Shown here piece after piece: positions 26,496 to 38,038 of a DNA stretch of 64,000 nucleotides; positions within the stretch are counted from its first letter, which is position 1, and every line of letters begins with the position of its first letter. Source of the DNA: Henckelia pumila (taxonomy: Eukaryota; Streptophyta; Magnoliopsida; Lamiales; Gesneriaceae); contig NC_133121.1 in assembly GCF_033568475.1 (NCBI RefSeq), positions 131,968,375 through 132,032,374 of the forward strand, in the 5' to 3' direction. Under the pieces are notes generated by a model. It searched no databases. It saw only the letters and a list, made by a program, of their open reading frames with translations, and was not told the DNA's origin. The translations under genes and the position numbers were made by a program.

Positions 26496-26826
26496 TCAGA
26501 AGACCAGACCAGACCACACCACGCCGAGCCGGCCGGCCGCGCGCGCGTGTGTTTGTTGCATCGACTAGCGTCTTGCCCCTTTACAAAACATCAGGTGCCC
26601 TAAGAGCCCAATCCCATAAACCAAACATGGGTTATTAAAGGTGAACAACAAATTTGAGTTGTTCCAATGTGGGACAACCATTTCCCCATTTCCCTCCAAT
26701 TTATTTCACCAAATTTTTGAATTTTTCAATAATTTGGACAAGGCTTTACAAGGCTTCAAAGCCTATTTGGGTCAATCATTTCAAACCCTTTCAAGCCCAA
26801 TCACAATTCATTCAATATTTCCAACA
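26496..26826 (-). repeat. Copia 3' LTR
   Basis: Matches 42,053-42,373 with small differences (an extra AGACC, CG-rich expansion GCGCGCGCG). On the plus strand it ends TTTCCAACA. Its left border touches the TGACAG splice acceptor of the left cystatin-like gene copy. Confidence 0.88.
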
Positions 26827-27363
26827 ATCCGCCACATGAATGAATTTCACGTATAGTAGCATTCTCACTAGAAAATCATTTTGAGTTATTGTTACATCAG
26901 GATAGGTAGCTTGTGTCTTTGAACCTACCGTAGTAAAATACTATCGGATTTACTAGTTGCATAGTAACGCGATGTTTTGAACTAGTCAACCGTTTGTGTA
27001 AACCAAGACAATAGTACTTACATAACAATACTCTTACATATTTTGTTCTCACGTTGTGTCCATTTCGGCCCTGGACCATATCTTAGATTCATAAGTGTTG
27101 CAATCAAAGCGGCCAATACTTTGCACTTATATAGGTGATCTCCTATCAAGAGTATCCTGCTTTACTCCACCTCATAGGTATAGGAATCATTAAAAGAAAA
27201 ACTTAACCTCATCACATTTTGCAGGTTATTTCAACTTGGATGTTCCAGGAATGAGTAAGTAATTTTTCCAAGTACTCAAACTAATATTTATAACTTAGTT
27301 GTCCCATTGAACCAAGGTTTTGGGATCTCCAATTCTCAAGGTTGGGTTACCGCTATAAACATT

Positions 27364-27944
27364 TTATTTTGTGGATTTTAAACTCATTCCTTCAAGTAGT
27401 TTGTATATTTGATCTCTATTTATACTTTTTGTAAGCGGATCCGCAAGGTTTTCCTTTGACTTCACATAGTCAACCGAAATAACCCCGTTCGAGATCAATT
27501 GTCTTATGGTATTATGTCTCCGACGAATATGTCGAGATTTACCATTGTACATACTACTTTGTGCTCTTCCTATTGCTGACTGACTGTCACAATGAATCGT
27601 AATGGAAGACACCGGTTTATTCCAACATGGAATATCTTCGAGAAAGTTTCGAAGCCACTCGGCTTCTTCTCCAGCTTTATCTAGAGCAATAAACTCGGAC
27701 TCCATAGTTGACCGAGCTATACAAGTTTGTTTAAAGGATCTCCATAACACCGCTCCTCCACCGATAGTGAACATATATCCACTCGTAGACTTGGAGTCTT
27801 TTGTGTCAAAAATCTAATTTGCATCACAATATCCTTCTAGGACCGCAGGATATTTTGTATACACTATTCCATAACTCAAAGTGTATTTCAAATATCCAAG
27901 CACTCTCATTAGTGCTTTCCAATGATCCTTACTTGGATTACTTG
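27364..27944 (-). pseudogene. Copia RNase H fragment (3' part of pol)
   Basis: Continues the copia reading frame after the gypsy insertion: [13 protein letters not shown], then the tail with [29 protein letters not shown] and [11 protein letters not shown], all hallmark copia RNase H segments with the catalytic Glu and Asp visible. One in-frame TAG interrupts it near 27,818 where a Trp codon is usual. The 26,827-27,363 stretch between its stop and the 3' LTR is untranslated element sequence. Confidence 0.88.
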
Positions 27945-30595
27945 TGAAACGACCCTAACTCTATAATTAATAAATAAATAAATAAATATGCGGAAATTTT
28001 TTTTTTTTTATTACTTACTAAATAAAATATGTACATATATGCCCATACATATATGCACAGAATAAAAAGATTTAAAATAAATAAATAAATAATTAAATAC
28101 TTAAATAAAAATTGCATTCTTTAAAATAAAATAAATATCTGAGTCAAATATTTAATTAAAAATACTGCATAAATAAAATGATTAAAATTTGCATGCACTG
28201 ACAATATTCCATAAAATATTCAAAATTCACAACCACTGAAAAATAATATAAAATGTAACATGCTGACATAAATAAAACATGCATGTGACTCAGACATCTA
28301 TCACGGTCACGGGGTCACTGCATGTCCGCTCATACATCCTCGCCTTCGGTGGGTACAACCTCATCCTCAACGTACTCACCTGCACCATACCAGTGTAGTG
28401 AGCCTAGAGGCCCAACATGCTAACATAGCAAGGGTTTAAAATAATTTAAAACAATTAACTACTAATACATACATATACATGAATGAGCATGCTTGAAAAT
28501 TTCATAACATAACATAACTTTACTTAACTTAAATAACATAATACATAAACATTGTTGAGCAATTATTTTCTAACATCGCATGGTTGTATCCGTAGTGTAA
28601 CCTTAAATCATACATTAAATACTGATCAGCGTGGAAACCAACGTACGTGGCCTTGACGAATCACCTCTTAAATTGGCAGTAAACTGCCCTTCAATAGGTC
28701 ACATATGGGGACGAATCCCCCTTAAATTGTCACACTACTTCAACTTCCAACATAAAATATTTTATTATTGCTCAACCTTAAACATTCAATTATGCATAAA
28801 ATTATTTCATGAATGCATGTACTTAATTAAAATGTGTGTCCTTCATATATATTTAATTTAAATTTCTTACTAACATATAAATATTAAAATAACTTCAATG
28901 CATAAAAATAATTAAATATATAATCAGGACACATGCAATTTTCTCATGGATGGTCCTGGACTGCTGGCCCTAACACTCAAGCCCAATTACTTAAATCTGG
29001 CCCATTAACATACTTAAGCCCAATAAAATTGTTCTAAGCCCAATTAAAATAATTTAAAGCCCATAAAACATTCTAGGCCCAATAACAACTTAAACTGGCC
29101 CAATGGGCCCAAAAATCCAAAGACTGACCCAATAACTTTTATGGACTCAAAAGCCCATAAAATTAATGGACTAACTTAATTAAAATTTTAAAAGCCCAAA
29201 TAAAATTATTTGGGAGTCCAAATAATTTTATTTCAAATTAATTGACCCAAAAACCCATTAATTCATAAAATATTTTAAAAATAAAAAGACTCGAGCCCGG
29301 CCCATCAACCCAGACCCGGACCAACTTAACCCGACCCACTACCCTAACCCGACCCGGACACCCAGACCCGACCCAGGCCCAGAACCCAGCCCAACCCGAT
29401 CCCCCCTCTCTCAAATCCCTTCGGCTGCGTGCAGCAGCCCTTCAAGGGCTCCTGCCGCACCAGTCCGGCCACCACTGGCCGGACCGCCGCCGGAAGGACC
29501 TTCCCAAGGTCCTGCCGGTCCTAACCTACCCATGGGTCGGCTGGTTTATGGCCCTGCATGTTCCAGCCGACCCCTCTTCCCCCAAACCCTAAACTGCACG
29601 GCCAAGGAACCCAACCTGAACATGGTGACAACCTGGGCTCGTTTGGCTCGAACCACTCGAGCCACCCAAGCCCAGACCACGTACACACCCCCTTTAACAC
29701 TAACCAGAAGTCGAACAAGGCATGGAGAGGGAAAAACGTGAGTATGCTTCAACCATTTCATGAACAAATGCATTCATTCAACCAACTCAAATCCTTTTCT
29801 GAAAAAAAAACTATGAACAAAACGATGGCTACATACACACACATATATACACTGGTACAGTACATAAATAAAGAAAGAATCATGCCTTTCACCGATGAAT
29901 TCAAAGAACTAAATGCGTAGAACGTTTCCCGGGACGACGAACGATGAACACCCCTTCAAAACCGAGCTATGGAGTTCTCGAGGGTTGCTAGATGGAGAAT
30001 ATGAAGATGGAGGAGATGGAGTGACGGCTGAATAGGGTGAGTGATCGGGTGGTTTGGGTAGATTAGGTTTTGGGGTTTTAAATTTTTAATTAAAATAGGT
30101 TTTTAGGATAATTAAATATTAATAATGGTTTTAATACTAAAATATATAACTTAAAAGCTCCAACTAATACTTAAAAAAAATCTGATACTAAAATAAAAAT
30201 CCCGAAATATTAAATTAAGGGAATTTTAAAAATACTAAAAAGTCAATATTTTGGCTAATTTTGAATAAAATGGACTCCTAAAATTATATAAAATTAAATA
30301 CTTAAAATTTTGAGATAATAAAACTCAAAATAATATTTTAGGGCTCTAAAAAGGCTCATAAAATAATTTGGGTGGAAAGTTGTCATCTCGTCCGTCCACG
30401 GTCCCGTCTACGCGATAAAATAATTAAAATACTAAAAATCATAAAAATCACTAATTATGGGTTAAATGCTTAAAAATAAATTAAATCATGCACAAATTAT
30501 TCACATAATTATTTAACCCATAAATCTAAAATTTAAATAATTAATTATCCTAATTATGCATGCGGATTTACGTATTTAAAATACCGGGTGCTACA
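27945..30595 (-). repeat. Gypsy 3' LTR
   Basis: On the minus strand it begins TGTAGCACCCGG and ends GGTCGTTTCA. Nearly identical to 35,385-38,033; visible differences include one extra AAAT repeat unit and a few substitutions. Short ORFs in it (for example near 28,631 and 29,558) occur in both LTRs and are not genes. Confidence 0.95.
28660..28721 (-). other. Stem-loop cluster in gypsy 3' LTR
   Basis: Contains GGCAGTAAACTGCC (28,674-28,687) and GGGGACGAATCCCC (28,707-28,720), short perfect hairpins; the third member, ACGAATCACC, has lost its partner arm here by substitutions (CCTTGACG instead of CGGTGACG). See the matching cluster in the 5' LTR. Confidence 0.7.
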
Positions 30596-30609
30596 ATTCT
30601 CCCCCCCTT
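30596..30609 (-). other. Gypsy polypurine tract
   Basis: On the minus strand AAGGGGGGGAGAAT directly precedes the 3' LTR start, the plus-strand DNA primer. Just upstream is ATTTCGAGGACGAAAT, a palindrome also present before the PPT of the 53-63 kb array. Confidence 0.9.
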
Positions 30610-30641
30610 AAATTGAATTTCGTCCTCGAAATTTAAAGTAC

Positions 30642-33600
30642 TTACCCGAACAACTCCGGGTAGCGAGTTCTCATGTCTGCCTCGGTCTCCCAAGTAGCTT
30701 CCTCCTCTGAGTGATTCAGCCACTGGACTCTGACCATCGGTATGACCCGCGTCCTAAGCCTCCGCTCCTCCCTAGCCAAGATCCGCACTGGCCTCTCCTC
30801 ATACACTAGATCTGGTGGCAACTGTAAGGGCTCGAAATCCAACACATGCGACGGGTTGGAGACATATCTTCGAAGCATGGATACATGGAAAACGTTGTGC
30901 ACTGCCGCTAGCCCCGGTGGTAGAGCTAAACGGTAGGCCAACGTGCCTACTCTCTCCAAGATCTCGAAGGGCCCTATATACCTCGGATTAAGCTTGCCTC
31001 TCCGGCCAAAACGCACTACTCCCTTCATAGGTTACACCTTCAGAAATACGTGATCACCTACAGCGAACTCCAAATCTCGTCGTCTGGCATCTGCATAACT
31101 CTTCTGCCGACTCTGAGCTGTCCTCATCCGATCTCGAATCTGAGTCACTATGTCAGCTGTCTGCTGCACAATCTCAGGACCCAGCAAAATCCGCTCACCA
31201 ACCTCATCCCAATGCACAGGAGATCTACATCTCCTCCCATACAATGCTGCATAAGTAGCCATACCTATAGACGACTGAAAACTGTTGTTATAGGTAAACT
31301 CCACTAATGGCAGTCTAGTCTCCCAAGAGCCCCGAAAATCAATGACACAAGCTCTCAGAAGATCCTCGAGAACCTGGATCACCCTCTCAGACTGACCATC
31401 TGTCTGGGGATGAAATGTTGTACTGAACAAAAGCCTAGTCCCCAAAGCTGTGTGCAAACTCTTCCAAAACGCAGATGTGAATCTCGGATCTCTGTCTGAC
31501 ACAATAGACACTGGTATGCCATGCAGTCTAACAATCTCTCTGATGTAAAGCTCTGCATACTGTGTCAAAGAATAAGTAGTCCTCACCGGCAAGAAATGAG
31601 CTGACTTGGTGAGTCTATCCATAATCACCCAAATCGCTGTGCAACCTCTGGCACTCCTCGGTAAGCCAACCACAAAGTCCATCGTAATATTCTCCCATTT
31701 CCATTCCGGAATAGGAAGAGGTCTAAGAAGTCCTGCTGGACGCTGATGCTCTGCCTTGACTTGCTGACAAGTCAAGCACTCTGACACCACTCTCCCGATG
31801 TCACTCTTCATCCCGGGCCACCAATACAATAGCTGCAAATCTTTGTACATCTTCGTACTTTTGGGGTGAATGGAGTACGGAGATGTGTGAGCCTCAGCTA
31901 AAATCTCAGCTCTCAACTGATCGACGTTCGGTACCCACATCCTACCACGGTACTGAACGATACCATCCTCCACTGTATACAAGAGGTTACCTCTAGCCTC
32001 ATCTCTCTGTCTCCATCCCTGCAACTCCTCATCAGTAGACTGTCCCTCCCTAATCCGATCTCGCAGAACTGGCTGCACCGTCAACACTGACAAGCTCGGT
32101 GCATGGCCACTCGGATAACACTCCAAGCCAAATCTCTGAATCTCGCTCTGTAGTGGTAACTGTACGGTCAAACATGATACCACTGACGACTTCCGACTCA
32201 AAGCATCGGCCACTACATTAGCTTTACCCGGATGGTAGCTAATGTCACAGTCATAGTCCTTCACCAACTCCAACCATCTGCGCTGTCTCATGTTCAACTC
32301 CTTCTGTGTGAAGAAGTACTTGAGACTCTTGTGGTCTGTGAAAACCTTGCACTTCTCTCCGTACAGATAGTGCCTCCAGATTTTTAAAGCGAAAACCACT
32401 GCTGCCAACTCCAAGTCATGCGTCGGATAATTCTGCTCATGAATCTTCAGCTGTCTCGACGCATACGCAATAACCTTACCACACTGCATAAGCACTGTGC
32501 CTAAACCTAGTTTAGACGCGTCGGTATACACCACTAACTCCTCGTGTGGTACTGTCATCGCTAACACTGGTGCAGTAGTGAGTGCTTCCTTCAGCTGATC
32601 GAAGCTTCTCTGACAGTCTGAACTCCAGATAAACTTCGCATTCTTCTTGGTCAAGGAAGTCAAGGGTACTGCAATAGAGGAAAAACCCTTGATGAACTTC
32701 CTATAATATCCTGCCAAACCCAAGAAACTGCGAATCTCCGAAGCATTCTTCGGAATACCCCAATTCTGCACTGCCTCAACCTTAGACTGATCAACTGCAA
32801 TCCCATCTCTCGAAATAATGTGGCCAAGAAATGCCACCTGCTCAAGCCAAAACTCGCACTTGCTGAACTTGGCATACAACCGATGCTCCCTCAAAGTCTG
32901 CAAGGCTGTCTGAAGATGCTGTCTATGCTCCTCGATGCTCCTAGAATAGATCAAAATATCATCAATAAAGACTATGATGAACTGATCTAGATACGGCTGA
33001 AAGACTCAGTTCATGAGATCCATGAAAACCGCTGGAGCATTGGTCATCCCAAATGACATCACTAAGAACTCGTAATGCCCATATCGTGTCCTGAAAGCAG
33101 TCTTGGACACATCTGCATCTCTGACACGCAACTGATGATAACCAGATCGCAGATCGATCTTGGAGAACACTGAAGCTCCCTGCAACTTGTCAAATAAATC
33201 CTCTATTCTCGGCAGTGGATACTTGTTCTTCACTGTGACCCTGTTGAGCTCTCGGTAATCGATGCACAGTCTCATACTGCCATCCTTCTTCTTCACAAAT
33301 AACACCGGAGCCCCCCACGGAGAAAAGCTAGGACGAACAAAGCCTTTCTCTAACAACTCCTGAATCTGCTCCTTCAACTCTTTCATCTCGGTAGGAGCAA
33401 GCCTGTACGGTGCCTTAGAGATAGGCACGGTGTCTGGCACTAAGTCGATGCTGAACTCCACATCTCTCACTGGTGGAATTCCTGCAACATCCTCCGGAAA
33501 GACATCCGGAAAGTCACGAACCACCTCTATCTCTGATAATGATCTGCTAGATGGCTCTGAAGTCGTGACGATACTCGCTAGAAACCCCTGGCAACCCCGT

Positions 33601-34015
33601 CTCAACAACTTCCTCGCCTGAATATGAGATATCACCCGAGGCATATCACTGCTCTGAGATGCATGAAAAGTGAACGGGTCGCCTACTGTAGGTCTCACTG
33701 ACACTGATCTCCGACGAAAATCAATCGAAGCTCCATTGACTGTCAACCAGTCCATGCCCAAAATCAAATCGAAACCACTCAATAGCAAAACCACCACATC
33801 TACTCGAATGGAGTGTCCCTGCAGCTCTAACTCCAGTCCTCGAATAACCTTCGAGGTAGAAATAATCTGCCCTGACGGCATAGTAACATCATACCCGCTG
33901 TCACTACTCTCAGGTGTGATGTCTACCCGCCTGATAAACTCCAGGGAGATAAACGAATGCGTAGCCCCTGAATCTAGCAACGCAAACGTGGAGTTGCCTC
34001 CAACTAGAATTCTCC
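30642..34015 (-). pseudogene. Gypsy pol: protease, RT, RNase H, integrase, chromodomain-like tail
   Basis: One frame read from 34,015 to 30,642, entered from gag through the proposed intron. Visible in order: aspartic protease [10 protein letters not shown] (about 33,985); RT with [20 protein letters not shown] and FIDDILIYS; RNase [12 protein letters not shown]; integrase zinc finger ([15 protein letters not shown] ... CLTCQQVK), catalytic core [17 protein letters not shown], and [10 protein letters not shown] (D, D, E); tail with VFHVSMLRRY and EEEATWE ending RYPELFG. An in-frame TGA at 33,008-33,006 sits where an Arg codon is usual (a CpG transition would explain it) and a TAA lies at 31,034-31,032. 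Otherwise the frame is open, so inactivation is recent. Confidence 0.92.
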
Positions 34016-34216
34016 CTGCACGCAGAAAATTCCCAACAGTTTCATACCACTACTAAATTTTCCCCAACGAGTCACTACAAATTCTTAATTCTAATCACAA
34101 GTAAAACATGCTTCCTATTCTAACATGCAGTTAAATAACCCAAATAACAATAAATCCAAATTAAAGACTAAATTTTAACCAAAGGAAAATTATTAAAAGT
34201 TAGGGGTAAGATATAC
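34016..34216 (-). other. Proposed spliceable intron at the gag-pol junction
   Basis: Minus-strand exon ...ATCACCG is followed by GTATATCTTACC; 201 nt later TTTCTGCGTGCAG precedes GGAGAATTC. Splicing joins gag phase 1 to pol so that SLITG runs directly into RILVGG...LLDSGATHS, the continuous reading normally seen in gag-pol of this clade. If not spliced, gag stops four codons into the intron (ISYP then TAA). The intron is AT-rich (about 65-70% by eye) with a T-rich 3' end and several possible branch sites, unlike the GC-richer coding flanks. Confidence 0.75.
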
Positions 34217-35198
34217 CGGTGATCAAGGAGGTGTCTGGATCTACCTCCTCGGCCTGCATCACAAACACCCTACCAGCGGTGTTCTTCTTCCTCGGGCAGT
34301 TAGCTATCTGATGCCCTGGCTCCCTACAGTGGTAGCAAACTCCTGCTCCCAATAAACAAGGTCCCGAATGCATCTTCTGGCACTTCGGGCAAGTAGGATA
34401 AGCTATGGCATTAGGGGCCCCGCCCCTATGCTGCTGCGGCCTCTGCTGCTGTGGCCTCTGCTGTGGATTCGGGCACTTAGCCGGCCATGTATACTGCTTC
34501 TTCACAGGAGGCTGCGAAGATGGTCGCTGATACCCAGCCTGAAACTGCCTCTTCCCCTGCTGCTCCCTCTGGATCTCTCTCCGACCCTCCTCGAAACGCA
34601 AGGCTCTACTGACTGCAGACTCATAAGTAAGGACATCTGCCATGCAAACATCATGCTTGATATCCGCCCTCAAACCCTCCACAAACTGCCTCAACTTCTC
34701 TGGTGGACTATCTGAAATCAGAGGCACAAAGTGACAGCCCCTCTCGAACTGTCTCACATACTCAGTGAAGTACTTGGCGTAGAAGATACGCCTAAACTCT
34801 GCCCAGGTCAGTATAGGAAGGTGAACTCCCCTGGCTGCACCCTCCCACCAGAGCGCTGCATCACCCCGCAGCATGTACGTCGCATAGTTCACCCTGTCGG
34901 TGTCTGTGATCCCCATATAAGCAAATATGGACTCCAGAGAGCGAATCCATCCCTTCGCCACCAAAGGATCGGTGGTCCCCACAAACTCCTTGGGTCCCTT
35001 CTTCTGGAACCTCTCAGCAACGTCCTCCTCATGAGACAACCTGGGACGAGTAGCCTGCTGCTCTAACAGAGCAGTAATCCCTGCCATCATATTTGCATTG
35101 GCCTGCTCCAATGCTGCAATAGGGTTCTGCGGAGGTGGAGGTGGAGGTGGAGGTGGAGGTGGAGGTCCCCCACGTCTGTTAACTGGTCTCGGAGGCAT
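34217..35198 (-). CDS. Gypsy Gag polyprotein (exon 1 of gag-pol)
   Basis: Starts MPPRPVNRRGG followed by a run of prolines encoded by six GGAGGT-type repeats, then a retrotransposon gag domain (FVGTTDPLVAKGWIRSLE, YMLRGDAALWWE, FRRIFYAKYF, LRQFVEGLR) and a CCHC zinc knuckle CYHCREPGHQIANC that binds RNA. About 327 codons with no internal stop. Unspliced mRNA would yield Gag ending ISYP; spliced mRNA would yield Gag-Pol. An upstream in-frame ATG at 35,213 is possible but MPPR is the usual start in this group. Confidence 0.9.
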
Positions 35199-35370
35199 TC
35201 TGCACCACCACATATTTATTTACGTAAATCGCCATGCATAACTAAGTTGTTTCAAATTAATGCTAACTTAAATTCTAAAAATTAAATCATGCTATAAACA
35301 CTTAAAACTTACAGACCGGTAGCGTGGATTTCTGAGCTCGCATAGCAGTAATGACCCCTCCAAGGACCGT

Positions 35371-35382
35371 GCTCTGATACCA
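35371..35382 (-). other. Gypsy primer-binding site (tRNA-iMet)
   Basis: TGGTATCAGAGC on the minus strand, two bases after the 5' LTR end, is complementary to the 3' end of plant initiator tRNA-Met. Confidence 0.93.
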
Positions 35383-35384
35383 AC

Positions 35385-38033
35385 TGAAACGACCCTAACT
35401 CTATAATTAATAAATAAATAAATATGCGGAAATTTTTTTTTTTTATTACTTACTAAATAAAATATGTACATATATGCCCATACATATATGCACAGAATAA
35501 AAAGATTTAAAATAAATAAATAAATAATTAAATACTTAAATAAAAATTGCATTCTTTAAAATAAAATAAATATCTGAGTCAAACATTTAATTAAAAATAC
35601 TGCATAAATAAAATGATTAAAATTTGCATGCACTGACAATATTCCATAAAATATTCAAAATTCACAACCACTGAAAAATAATATAAAATGTAACATGCTG
35701 ACATAAATAAAACATGCATGTGACTCAGACATCTATCACGGTCACGGGGTCACTGCATGTCCGCTCATACATCCTCGCCTTCGGTGGGTACAACCTCATC
35801 CTCAACGTACTCACCTGCACCATACCAGTGTAGTGAGCCTAGAGGCCCAACATGCTAACATAACAAGGGTTTAAAATAATTTAAAACAATTAACTACTAA
35901 TACATACATATACATGAATGAGCATGCTTGAAAATTTCATAACATAACATAACTTTACTTAACTTAAATAACATAATACATAAACATTGTTGAGCAATTA
36001 TTTTCTAACATCGCATGGTTGTATCCGTAGTGTAACCTTAAATCATACATTAAATACTGATCAGCGTGGAAACCAACGTACGTGGCGGTGACGAATCACC
36101 TCTTAAATTCGCAGTAAACTGCCCTTCAATAGGTCACATATGGGGACGAATCCCCCTTAAATTGTCACACTACTTCAACTTCCAACATAAAATATTTTAT
36201 TATTGCTCAACCTTAAACATTCAATTATGCATAAAATTATTTCATGAATGCATGTACTTAATTAAAATGTGTGTCCTTCATATATATTTAATTTAAATTT
36301 CTTACTAACATATAAATATTAAAATAACTTCAATGCATAAAAATAATTAAATATATAATCAGGACACATGCAATTTTCTCATGGATGGTCCTGGACTGCT
36401 AGCCCTAACACTCAAGCCCAATTACTTAAATCTGGCACATTAACATACTTAAGCCCAATAAAATTGTTCTAAGCCCAATTAAAATAATTTAAAGCCCATA
36501 AAACATTCTAGGCCCAATAACAACTTAAACTGGCCCAATGGCCCAAAAACCCAAAGACTGGCCCAATAACTTTTATGGACTCAAAAGCCCATAAAATTAA
36601 TGGACTAACTTAATTAAAATTTTAAAAGCCCAAATAAAATTATTTGGGAGTCCAAATAATTTTATTTCAAATTAATTGACCCAAAAACCCATTAATTCAT
36701 AAAATATTTTAAAAATAAAAAGACTCGAGCCCGGCCCATCAACCCGGACCCGGACCAACTTAACCCGACCCACTACCCTAACTGACCCGACCCGAACACC
36801 CAGACCCGACCCAGGCCCAGAACCCAGCCCAACCCGATCCCCCCTCTCTCAAATCCCTTCGGCTGCGTGCAGCAGCCCTTCAAGGGCTCCTGCCGCACCA
36901 GTCCGGCCACCACTGGCCGGACCGCCGCCGGCAGGACCTTCCCAAGGTCCTTCCGGTCCTAACCTGCCCATGGGTCGGCTGGTTTATGGCCCTGCATGTT
37001 CCAGCCGACCCCTCTTCCCCCAAACCCTAAACTGCACGGCCAAGGAACCCGACCTGAACATGGTGACAACCTGGGCTCGTTTGGCTCGAACCACTCAAGC
37101 CACCCGAGCCCAGACCACGTACACACCCCCTTGAACACTAACCAGCAGTCGAACAAGGCATGGAGAGGGAAAAACATGAGTATGCTTCAACCATTTCATG
37201 AACAAATCCATTCATTCAACCAACTCAAATCCTTTTCTGAAAAAAAAACTATGAACAAAATGATGGCTACATACACACACATATATACACTGGTACAGTA
37301 CATAAATAAAGAAAGAATCATGCCTTTCACCGATGAATTCAAAGAACTAAATGCGTAGAACGTTTCCCGGGACGACGAACGATGAACACCCCTTCAAAAC
37401 CGAGCTATGGAGTTCTCGAGGGTTGCTAGATGGAGAAGATGAAGATGGAGGAGATGGAGTGACGGCTGAATAGGGTGAGTGATCGGGTGGTTTGGGTAGA
37501 TTAGGTTTTGGGGTTTTAAATTTTTAATTAAAATAGGTTTTTAGGATAATTAAATATTAATAATGGTTTTAATACTAAAATATATAACTTAAAAGCTCCA
37601 ACTAATACTTAAAAAAAATCTGATACTAAAATAAAAATCCCGAAATATTAAATTAAGGGAATTTTAAAAATACTAAAAAGTCAATATTTTGGCTAATTTT
37701 GAATAAAATGGACTCCTAAAATTATATAAAATTAAATACTTAAAATTTTGAGATAATAAAACTCAAAATAATATTTTAGGGCTCTAAAAAGGCTCATAAA
37801 ATAATTTGGGTGGAAAGTTGTCATCTCGTCCGTCCACGGTCCCGTCTACGCGATAAAATAATTAAAATACTAAAAATCATAAAAATCACTAATTATGGGT
37901 TAAATGCTTAAAAATAAATTAAATCATGCACAAATTATTCACATAATTATTTAACCCATAAATCTAAAATTTAAATAATTAATTATCCTAATTATGCATG
38001 CGGATTTACGTATTTAAAATACCGGGTGTTTCA
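35385..38033 (-). repeat. Gypsy 5' LTR
   Basis: 2,649 bp, TGAAACACCCGG to GGTCGTTTCA on the minus strand. It contains many GGCCCA/AGCCCA motifs (about 36,410-36,600), a conserved CGCGTAGACGGGACCGTGG block, a stem-loop cluster and a splice-donor-like GCAG/GTGAGT, each discussed separately. Confidence 0.95.
36087..36155 (-). other. Stem-loop cluster in gypsy 5' LTR
   Basis: Three short hairpins in a row: GGTGACGAATCACC (36,087-36,100), GCAGTAAACTGC (about 36,110-36,121) and GGGGACGAATCCCC (36,142-36,155). On the RNA strand two of the loops are centred on UUCG. Directly next to it on the RNA 3' side lies CCACGTACG and CTGATCAG. Confidence 0.78.
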
Positions 38034-38038
38034 ACTTG

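Larger units (their letters stand above)
27945..38033 (-). mobile_element. Ty3-gypsy chromovirus (Tekay/Del-like), nested in copia
   Basis: A 10,089-bp element flanked by a 5-bp duplication ACTTG (27,940-27,944 and 38,034-38,038). Long LTRs of about 2.65 kb, a tRNA-iMet primer site and a polypurine tract are present. Order in the minus direction is LTR, PBS, gag, protease, RT, RNase H, integrase, chromodomain-like tail, PPT, LTR. The C-terminal NHSEEEATWE...RYPELF motif and long LTRs suggest the Tekay/Del chromovirus clade. Two stop codons break pol, but the overall structure is complete and the two LTRs differ only at scattered sites, implying a fairly young insertion. Confidence 0.95.

Noticed and set aside
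26500-26640. CG-rich, possibly coding stretch at the copia LTR
   Set aside because: It repeats at 42,053-42,190 as the other LTR and has no coding signature.
28631-29920. Several plus-strand open frames in the gypsy LTR (and their twins at 36,066-37,358)
   Set aside because: They recur in both LTRs, have no retroelement or host similarity, and run opposite to the element's transcription.
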